6,013 nucleotides of DNA. Source: Candidatus Izemoplasmatales bacterium. Lineage in GTDB: Bacteria; Bacillota_I; Bacilli_A; Izemoplasmatales; Hujiaoplasmataceae. The position numbers were made by a program, and so were the translations under genes. The DNA is taken from positions 1-6,013 of the forward strand of contig JAQVPE010000058.1 in assembly GCA_028702245.1 (NCBI GenBank), given 5' to 3'. The notes beneath the pieces are model-generated. The model searched no databases. It was not told where the DNA came from and worked only from the letters and a program-made list of their open reading frames with translations. The first letter of the stretch is position 1; each line of letters starts with the position of its first letter. Below, piece after piece: positions 1 to 4,207 of this stretch.

Positions 1-311
1 GCAAGAACGCCATGGTCGTCACAAGCTGCTAGATAAATTGGTGTCTTACCTTTGTTCTTCCGAAGCGGATGAAAACGAAAGGGAGCGTCTTTAAGAAGGC
101 TGCCGATGATTTTGCCGAATTCGTCATCGGCCAAAGGACTCACCAAATCCACTTGCATCCCAAGTGCCGCCAACACAAGGGCGATGTTGTGACCGACACC
201 GCCGACGGTGATCTCGATCCTGCCGGGATTTGAATCATGGGCGATTGGATGGTTCTGGGTTTGACCAAGAATGTCGATCGCGCTTGCGCCAATCACAACA
301 ATCTTTCTCAT
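1..311 (-). CDS. psuK: PfkB-family sugar kinase, probable pseudouridine kinase (3' end outside window)
   Basis: Only the N-terminal 103 or so residues lie in the window; the reading frame runs off the left edge. The visible part begins with MRKIVVIGASAIDILG, the first strand of the ribokinase/PfkB fold with substrate-contacting Asp13. DSNPG follows at residues 26-30, then the GGVGHNIA motif at 37-44, the family's first signature. The pairing of DSNPG with GGVGxNIA is typical of pseudouridine kinase (PsuK/YeiC), which phosphorylates pseudouridine to the 5'-phosphate for cleavage by PsuG; a generic ribokinase or fructokinase usually lacks DSNPG. The C-terminal ATP site (GAGD motif) is not visible, so the substrate assignment is tentative, whereas the PfkB family call is firm. 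The ATG at 309-311 lies 2 nt after the stop of the upstream phosphodiesterase gene, with no clear ribosome site of its own beyond that gene's end, so translational coupling is likely. Confidence 0.85.
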   Translation of the reverse strand, partial: MRKIVVIGASAIDILGQTQNHPIAHDSNPGRIEITVGGVGHNIALVLAALGMQVDLVSPLADDEFGKIIGSLLKDAPFRFHPLRKNKGKTPIYLAACDDHGVL

Positions 312-313
312 AG

Positions 314-1033
314 TTATTCGAGAATGTCGGTCGTGATGTAGTCAACACCCATTTTGATCAATTTCTCGGCTTGTTCTTTGTCGTTCACAGTATAGACACA
401 TACCTTGAGTCCCACAAGATGGAACTTCTTGACATCGGCTTCGTTGATTTCCGATGCCAAAACATCAAGGTTGAATTGATTCTTTTCGCAAAGATCATAA
501 ACTTTGTCGTCCATTTTATTGGTTAGATAATAAAGATTGATTTTCGGATGGTTCTTTCTCACATAACTAAGATATTTGTCGTTGAAAGAGATGATACTGA
601 CATCGTTTTGGTCGTATTCTTTATCGATTAACTCGATACAATTGTCGATGTTTGCCAAAGACAAACCTTCCTTGAGTTCAATGACGGCGTGCTTTTGATA
701 TGTGTGGCAGACACAAAGATAATCCGAAAACAAAGGAATGACGATTTTGTCGTTCAAATTCCCGGTTTTTCGGTCGATCAGGGTGAACCTTTTGATTTCG
801 TCATAAGTGTAGCTGGGAATATGGATGTTCAAAAGTCCGAGCCTAAGCAAGGTATCATCATGGGTGATGATCAATTTCCCGTCTTTTGCTGCCTGAACAT
901 CGCACTCGATTCCAAAATAGCTCCGATTTGCAGCGGCGATAAAGGCGTTGATGGTATTTTCGGTCTCGATTCCAGATAAGCCGCGGTGTGCGATCATACC
1001 CCGAAAGTACTTATCGATTTTGACTGTATTCAT
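314..1033 (-). CDS. Cytoplasmic glycerophosphodiester phosphodiesterase (GDPD family)
   Basis: This 239-residue protein should hydrolyse glycerophosphodiesters (deacylated phospholipids) to glycerol 3-phosphate and an alcohol. Family marks are clear: AHRG at residues 15-18 with catalytic His16, ETENT at 23-27, GIECDV at 41-46 with metal ligands Glu43 and Asp45, the second catalytic His58 in THDDTLLR, and VIELKEG at 117-123 with ligand Glu119. Near the C-terminus, the VYTVND segment followed by GVDYITTDILE is the usual final strand and helix of the GDPD TIM barrel. There is no signal peptide or membrane segment, so it acts in the cytosol, and the length is normal for a small bacterial GDPD (about 240). 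The chosen ATG leaves 15 residues before HRG; the next Met, residue 13, would be too close to the active site. The upstream Shine-Dalgarno is weak (GTGAGAG, then GTGATTGA). A PfkB-family kinase gene follows after 2 nt, making a two-gene unit whose metabolic link is not obvious. Confidence 0.95.
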   Translation of the reverse strand: MNTVKIDKYFRGMIAHRGLSGIETENTINAFIAAANRSYFGIECDVQAAKDGKLIITHDDTLLRLGLLNIHIPSYTYDEIKRFTLIDRKTGNLNDKIVIPLFSDYLCVCHTYQKHAVIELKEGLSLANIDNCIELIDKEYDQNDVSIISFNDKYLSYVRKNHPKINLYYLTNKMDDKVYDLCEKNQFNLDVLASEINEADVKKFHLVGLKVCVYTVNDKEQAEKLIKMGVDYITTDILE

Positions 1034-1071
1034 TCAATCACGCTCTCACATTTTATGGTTTTGCCAATTTA

Positions 1072-1102
1072 ATTGTATCATCATTGATCTCTTTTTGAAC
1101 AA
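1072..1102 (-). promoter_or_regulatory. Candidate weak promoter for the GDPD-kinase unit
   Basis: On the minus strand a TACAAT (1072-1077) could serve as a -10 box. The best upstream partners are TTGTTC (1097-1102, spacing 19) or TTCAAA (1094-1099, spacing 16); neither is a good match. The location, about 40 nt ahead of the GDPD start in a divergent intergenic region, is sensible. No better candidate was seen on this strand between 1034 and 1180. Confidence 0.35.
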
Positions 1103-1126
1103 GAAAACGCTAAAATCAAGGTTTTT

Positions 1127-1156
1127 TTGTCATCTTGAGGTTCTTTGTATTATAAT
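1127..1156 (+). promoter_or_regulatory. Sigma-A type promoter for the membrane protein gene
   Basis: TTGTCA (1127-1132), an 18-nt spacer, then a perfect TATAAT (1151-1156). Transcription would begin near 1163, only a few bases before the GGGGTGG ribosome site, giving a leader of about 18 nt. The -10 match is perfect and the -35 differs from consensus at one position. Confidence 0.65.
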
Positions 1157-1166
1157 TGATATCAGC

Positions 1167-1173
1167 GGGGTGG
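1167..1173 (+). promoter_or_regulatory. Ribosome binding site that fixes the start at 1181
   Basis: GGGGTGG ends 7 nt before the ATG at 1181. An in-frame TTG at 1175 lies only 1 nt after this site, too close to be used, so the ATG at 1181 is preferred. Confidence 0.65.
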
Positions 1174-1180
1174 TTTGCTA

Positions 1181-1933
1181 ATGATTTCAAACGAATTCGG
1201 ATATGATTTTCGACTCATTCGGACAGCGAGACTTATGCAGAAAAGCCGGGTGCTCGCTTTTCTTGGCTTGGTCTTTTTCCTTTGTTTTTTTCCGATCGTA
1301 GCCGTTTTTCTGGTTCTATATCTATTGGAAGTCCCAATTGAAATCGACGGCGTCATGACCAATCCCGGTGATACAGCATATTTGCAGTTTTTCCGCATCT
1401 TTCTTTTAGCGATGGGAATCCCTTCGCTAATATCGCTTTTGATTATCTTTCTAGGTTTATTTACAAAGAGTAAACCCTATGCCTATCTAGGACTCAATCA
1501 AGACTATGAGCCTGTGGTTTATGCCGTCAACAATAAAAACCATGTGTACATCGATAAGGAACTACTGATCACCCTCGATCTAAGAACCGGCAGACTCACG
1601 AAATCAAGAGATCAAAATGATATTCAAAATGCGATGTTGGACTATTGTTTTTTTCGAAGTTTTGAAGCTATTCAAAACCCCAAGATCAAACATGGTCATA
1701 ACTATGTGAAAATCACTTTCACCGTAACCACCGGACGCGTCAAAGAAAGAAGGCAGTACAAAATCAGGTTTGCCGAATCGGGAGAACCGAAAACAATCAG
1801 CGAACTGATTTATATGAGCGCCTATGGCAACAACAACCTGCGCTCCTTCAAGTCCATCCAGATCGAGTCCGTCAATCAGAATTTATCGATCCCTTATGAC
1901 CCCCGCATCCAAAGAGAAACACTGATACCATGA
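1181..1933 (+). CDS. Uncharacterised two-helix membrane protein with a cytoplasmic C-terminal domain
   Basis: I do not recognise this 250-residue protein. Residues 1-23 are basic (Arg11, Arg14, Arg17, Lys21, Arg23). A long hydrophobic helix follows at about 24-50, then a short polar loop at 51-70, a second helix at about 71-95, and Lys96 and Lys98. By the positive-inside rule both ends are cytoplasmic and only the 20-residue loop faces out. The remaining 155 residues (96-250) form a soluble, mixed alpha/beta region. It contains a strand-rich stretch (VVYAVNNKNHVYIDKELLITLDL, about 112-134) and a positively charged segment (TGRVKERRQYKIRF, 184-197). No catalytic motif, CxxC, nucleotide-binding loop or repeat was seen. 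It is the only rightward gene here, with its own promoter, a short leader and a terminator right after the stop, so it is a single-gene unit. It could be a sensor or scaffold, but nothing in the sequence decides this. The CDS itself is well supported by promoter, ribosome site, codon structure and terminator. Confidence 0.85.
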   Translation: MISNEFGYDFRLIRTARLMQKSRVLAFLGLVFFLCFFPIVAVFLVLYLLEVPIEIDGVMTNPGDTAYLQFFRIFLLAMGIPSLISLLIIFLGLFTKSKPYAYLGLNQDYEPVVYAVNNKNHVYIDKELLITLDLRTGRLTKSRDQNDIQNAMLDYCFFRSFEAIQNPKIKHGHNYVKITFTVTTGRVKERRQYKIRFAESGEPKTISELIYMSAYGNNNLRSFKSIQIESVNQNLSIPYDPRIQRETLIP

Positions 1934-1934
1934 A

Positions 1935-1958
1935 AAAAGGCGCCCTCTAGCGCCTTTT
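1935..1958. terminator. Bidirectional intrinsic terminator between convergent genes
   Basis: A perfect 9-bp stem, AAAAGGCGC (1935-1943) and GCGCCTTTT (1950-1958), encloses a 6-nt loop CCTCTA. It begins 2 nt after the rightward gene's stop and ends 2 nt before the leftward lipoprotein gene's stop codon at 1960-1962. Read rightward it ends in TTTTGTTATT; read leftward it ends in a run of six T, so it can serve both genes. Confidence 0.88.
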
Positions 1959-1959
1959 G

Positions 1960-2442
1960 TTATTCTAGTTCTTCCAACACGGCCAGGACATTTGATTTGT
2001 TCTGGTGGATCGTGGCAACTTGATGATCGACGATATGAACCATCGCTGGCACTCCGGTGACATCGATGTCATCATGGATATCTTGAGTACTGTCGACGAT
2101 AACGATATAGACTTTATCGACTGAAAGCGAGTCAATCTTGGCAAGAACGGTCTGTTTAATCTCTGAACAATAGCCGCAGACGCTTCCAAAGTAATAAATG
2201 TAGTAATCTGTCTCCGGCATCAACAGCTGGTCGGCGACATTGCCGATAATCAACTCGGGAAAGTCACTGTAGTCAAGCTCGATCACTGTTGTCGTATCGA
2301 CGGTAGTTGCCGGAATTGTCGCTCCAGGCTCAGTTGTTGAGATCGCTTGCGTTGTCGGCAAATCAGTAGAGCTTAAGTCGCAACCGGCAAGGGTCAACAA
2401 AACAAGAAACGTAAGCGCCAACAATCCTTTTTGCTTTGTCAT
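1960..2442 (-). CDS. Lipoprotein with a CxxC thioredoxin-like domain
   Basis: A 160-residue exported protein. Residues 2-5 are polar and basic, a hydrophobic core runs from about 6 to 18, and the lipobox LAGC ends at Cys21, which would be lipidated and anchor the protein to the outer face of the membrane. Residues 22-53 are a Ser/Thr/Pro-rich linker. From about 60 to 160 there is a compact thioredoxin-like domain: strand YYIYYF (80-85), the redox pair Cys89-Gly-Tyr-Cys92 at the start of a helix, strand VYIVIVD (111-117), and GVPAMVHI with the expected cis-Pro132. The CGYC pair resembles glutaredoxin-type and accessory redox lipoproteins more than classical CGPC thioredoxin. A thiol-disulfide role outside the membrane is inferred; partners are unknown. 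The ATG at 2440-2442 is preferred over an in-frame GTG at 2449-2451, because the GTG lies inside the ribosome site. It sits downstream of ribU with its own promoter. Confidence 0.9.
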   Translation of the reverse strand: MTKQKGLLALTFLVLLTLAGCDLSSTDLPTTQAISTTEPGATIPATTVDTTTVIELDYSDFPELIIGNVADQLLMPETDYYIYYFGSVCGYCSEIKQTVLAKIDSLSVDKVYIVIVDSTQDIHDDIDVTGVPAMVHIVDHQVATIHQNKSNVLAVLEELE

Positions 2443-2448
2443 TTTCCT

Positions 2449-2454
2449 CACCTC
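2449..2454 (-). promoter_or_regulatory. Ribosome binding site deciding the lipoprotein start
   Basis: GAGGTG, followed by 6 nt and the ATG at 2440-2442. The alternative GTG at 2449-2451 is part of this site and so is unlikely to be the start. The site overlaps a short palindrome, CCTCTAAGAGG (2451-2461), whose role, if any, is unknown. Confidence 0.65.
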
Positions 2455-2461
2455 TAAGAGG

Positions 2462-2490
2462 ATTATAGCAGAATGAAGCCGAAAGATAAA
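2462..2490 (-). promoter_or_regulatory. Extended -10 promoter for the lipoprotein gene
   Basis: On the minus strand TGCTATAAT gives a perfect -10 box (2462-2467) with the TGn extension (2468-2470). The hexamer 17 nt upstream, TTTATC (2485-2490), is a poor -35, as is common for extended -10 promoters. The predicted start near 2455 would make the mRNA begin at its ribosome site, about 13 nt before the ATG. The promoter lies wholly between the ribU stop and the lipoprotein start. Confidence 0.6.
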
Positions 2491-2497
2491 GTGTTTT

Positions 2498-3349
2498 CTA
2501 CTCTGTTCCCTCTTCGCCGATCATTCTCAATGAGTACAAGCGACGCCATAACAGATTGATTACTAGCGCATTAAGGCCCCATTTGATCAAATTGAAAACA
2601 CCAAATACCTCTAATACGGTAATAAACGGCATCTCGATTTTATAAATGATTGGCAAATTGACAAACTGGTTGTACATGACCATCACCACAGAAGTCAAGA
2701 GCGCGCTCGCAATCGTCAGCCAAATCATGAGCGAACGCTTTCCCTGGTCTCCGAGATCTTGTTTTTTCATAAATATCGCCGTTGGGGCGATGAAAATCAT
2801 CGTCGCGATGAAATTGACCCCTTCATCCATGAAGAGGATCACCGGCGGTGTCGTCGGCATGAAGACATGGATCAAATTGGTCGCGACCGAAACCAAAACG
2901 GCGGTCTTGAAATCAAACCAAAGCAAAGTCATGAATATCATCAAAGCCGAAAGCTCGATCTTCAAAAAATGGTAGCCGGGAATCACGGGAAACTCAAGCA
3001 GCATGAGCGCGCTCGCAAGCCCGACCATGATCCCGAGAAAAGCGATTTTTCTCGTCGAGATCGTCTTTTTGAGTTTGCCTGATTGTTTGAGCTTGCTGAC
3101 GATGAACAACATCAGGAAATACGCTGCGAGAATGATGGCGTCAAACATGAAGATCTTTAGCGGATCGACCTCCATGTTGTCTTGGATTGCCAAACCGAAA
3201 CTGAGCCCGGCGATAATGAAAAGCCCCGTGAAGCTCTGAACCAGGAGGAGCCTGCCTCCGCTTTCTTTGGCCCTCGCCAACAAATAGATGAGCAAGATGG
3301 CAATAAGGATGCCCGCAACCGATATTGTGATAATCCATGCGTCTGTCAT
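2498..3349 (-). CDS. ribU: Riboflavin ECF transporter S component RibU with N-terminal membrane extension
   Basis: This 283-residue membrane protein should be the substrate-binding subunit of an energy-coupling factor transporter, importing riboflavin with a shared EcfA/EcfA'/EcfT module encoded elsewhere. The RibU-like part is residues about 100-272, with RKIAFLGIMVGLASALML at 100-117, GYHFLKIELSALMIF at 125-139 (the family's loop and following helix, usually FLKYDFSDIPAL), ATNLIHVF at 156-163 and a terminal helix GLNALVINLLW at 258-268. RibU is normally about 190 residues. The additional first 90 residues contain three predicted helices (about 5-25, 35-55, 66-86), followed by a basic segment KLKQSGKLKK at 86-95. 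The ATG at 3347-3349 is preceded by TTGGAGG (3356-3362) at good spacing, so the extension starts at a genuine ribosome site. Regulation by FMN is directly indicated by the upstream riboswitch and terminator. The family call rests on both the protein and the riboswitch. Expression may continue into the lipoprotein gene, since no terminator is visible between them. Confidence 0.92.
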   Translation of the reverse strand: MTDAWIITISVAGILIAILLIYLLARAKESGGRLLLVQSFTGLFIIAGLSFGLAIQDNMEVDPLKIFMFDAIILAAYFLMLFIVSKLKQSGKLKKTISTRKIAFLGIMVGLASALMLLEFPVIPGYHFLKIELSALMIFMTLLWFDFKTAVLVSVATNLIHVFMPTTPPVILFMDEGVNFIATMIFIAPTAIFMKKQDLGDQGKRSLMIWLTIASALLTSVVMVMYNQFVNLPIIYKIEMPFITVLEVFGVFNLIKWGLNALVINLLWRRLYSLRMIGEEGTE

Positions 3350-3364
3350 TGATAGCCTCCAACT

Positions 3365-3390
3365 AAAAACCCCGACATCAATCGGGGTTT
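3365..3390 (-). terminator. FMN-controlled intrinsic terminator in the ribU leader
   Basis: Read on the minus strand, AAACCCCGA (3382-3390) and TCGGGGTTT (3367-3375) form a 9-bp stem around a 6-nt loop, continuing into a T run (3365-3369). It lies between the FMN aptamer and the ribU ribosome site, so termination here prevents ribU transcription. Its first arm can also pair with the start of the aptamer: TCGGGG at 3504-3509 is complementary to CCCCGA. This suggests the antiterminator for the FMN-free state. Confidence 0.88.
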
Positions 3391-3408
3391 GCTCACAAAA
3401 AAAGCAAT

Positions 3409-3512
3409 ACTTCTTTCATCCAGACTTTACTGTCGGTTTAGGAATCGCACCTAATCATGCCAATGGCTCGCGGACTATACCGCCGGTCGGGAATTCCACC
3501 CTGCCCCGAAGT
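3409..3512 (-). promoter_or_regulatory. FMN riboswitch (RFN element) controlling ribU
   Basis: The minus strand carries the conserved RFN landmarks in order: CTTCGGGGCAGGGTG, then ATTCCCGACCGGCGGTATAG, AGTCCGCGAGCC, GATTAGGTG..ATTCCTAA, ACCGACAGT, and AGTCTGGATGAAAGAAG. The closing helix P1 pairs ACTTC (3508-3512) with GAAGT (3409-3413). Binding of FMN should stabilise P1 and leave the downstream terminator free to form, switching off riboflavin uptake when flavin is plentiful. All expected helices appear intact by eye. One small departure from the usual motif is GGTGGAATTCCC where GGTGAAATTCCC is common. It sits in a leader of about 180 nt counted from the predicted start near 3528. Confidence 0.97.
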
Positions 3513-3534
3513 TGATATGAAATTTTCCAAACAA

Positions 3535-3563
3535 ATTATACCAAATGTCAACTTTCAAGTCAA
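3535..3563 (-). promoter_or_regulatory. Sigma-A promoter for the ribU transcript
   Basis: On the minus strand TTGACT (3558-3563), a 17-nt spacer and a perfect TATAAT (3535-3540). Transcription would start near 3528, about 15 nt before the riboswitch P1 helix. The -35 box overlaps the stop codon of the upstream cyclase gene (TGA at 3560-3562). A second TTGACA (3546-3551) is too near the -10 to act as its partner. Confidence 0.8.
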
Positions 3564-4207
3564 ATGTTTTTCGCAACCGCCCTGACGATTGAAGCTTCAA
3601 CTCCCGCAAAGGCCAGCGGCAAGGCGCAAAACCAGAAAAAGCGGCCAAGTTCTGGGGGAATCTTAAGGTTTTCGCCAATCAGGATGTCTTCACTTAATAA
3701 TTCCCGATGGAGATCGCCCTTATGGTCGTCCACATAAACGACGCTCGGAAGATCAGTGAACAGAAGTTCGATCTTTTGTTCAATGAGAAACCGAGCAAAA
3801 TCGGTTTCAAAGCGGGGATAGTCTAAGTAGTAGCGTTCATTTCCCCACTTCTTTGAGTAATGGGTGTCAAGAACGATGATTTTTGGCTTGAAAGCAAATT
3901 GGGCATATGCTTCACTGATCGATTTTGTCTCAAGCACAATCTTGTTAGGAACACATTCGATTCGGCAAGCCTTGCCGATGAATCTCGACAAAGGATAGTC
4001 GGAAGCCGTTTTGCCTCCTTCGAGAAAATGAGCAGGGAAATCGATATGGGTGCCTAAGTGCATACCCAGGGATACCTTGGTTACCAAATAACCTTCCTGA
4101 TGATAACTGGTCATTTTTTGAAGCACGTAATCGGGATCTCCGGGATAGGCACTGATCCCTTCAGAAAGAGGATGGGAGAGATCAAGCCAAGAGTCGCCAG
4201 CAAACAT
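3560..4207 (-). CDS. Cyclase-family metal-dependent hydrolase (kynurenine formamidase type)
   Basis: A 215-residue cytosolic protein of the cyclase family (the group containing bacterial kynurenine formamidase KynB and isatin hydrolase), which hydrolyses amide-like bonds with bound divalent metal. The N-terminus LDLSHPLSEGISAYPGDP (8-25) is typical. The signature HLGTHIDFPAHF (50-61) supplies His50, His54, Asp56 and His60, and later DLHRELLSEDILIGENL (165-181) supplies His167 and Glu179 at the normal spacing. Length is normal, and no signal peptide or membrane helix is seen. The ATG at 4205-4207 has GAGGTG at 4213-4218 (5 nt spacing) and overlaps the glgP stop as TGATG. A GTG one codon earlier would be too close to that site. 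No other tryptophan-degradation gene lies nearby, so kynurenine formamidase activity is not supported by context and the substrate is open. The neighbour glgP is co-transcribed and coupled, but a shared pathway is unclear. Confidence 0.92.
   Translation of the reverse strand: MFAGDSWLDLSHPLSEGISAYPGDPDYVLQKMTSYHQEGYLVTKVSLGMHLGTHIDFPAHFLEGGKTASDYPLSRFIGKACRIECVPNKIVLETKSISEAYAQFAFKPKIIVLDTHYSKKWGNERYYLDYPRFETDFARFLIEQKIELLFTDLPSVVYVDDHKGDLHRELLSEDILIGENLKIPPELGRFFWFCALPLAFAGVEASIVRAVAKNI

Noticed and set aside
2451..2461. Palindrome CCTCTAAGAGG near the lipoprotein transcription start, as a possible operator
   Set aside because: Arms of only five bases, largely explained by the GAGG ribosome site, with no second copy seen in the window.
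2646..3239. Plus-strand open frames opposite ribU
   Set aside because: Antisense to a recognisable RibU membrane protein; the apparent peptides are low-complexity complements of hydrophobic codons and lack start signals.
3389..3407. Small inverted repeat (TTGCT and AGCAA) between the riboswitch and terminator
   Set aside because: Five weak base pairs around a loop of nine, overlapping the terminator stem; not convincing as a separate regulatory structure.
3546..3551. TTGACA as an additional -35 box on the minus strand
   Set aside because: Only 5 nt separate it from the TATAAT box; the TTGACT 12 nt further upstream has the correct 17-nt spacing.
3475..3678. Minus-strand 67-codon frame spanning the cyclase end, the ribU promoter and part of the riboswitch
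   Set aside because: It overlaps the cyclase gene in another frame and runs into the conserved FMN aptamer, so the conservation is explained by the RNA and the cyclase.
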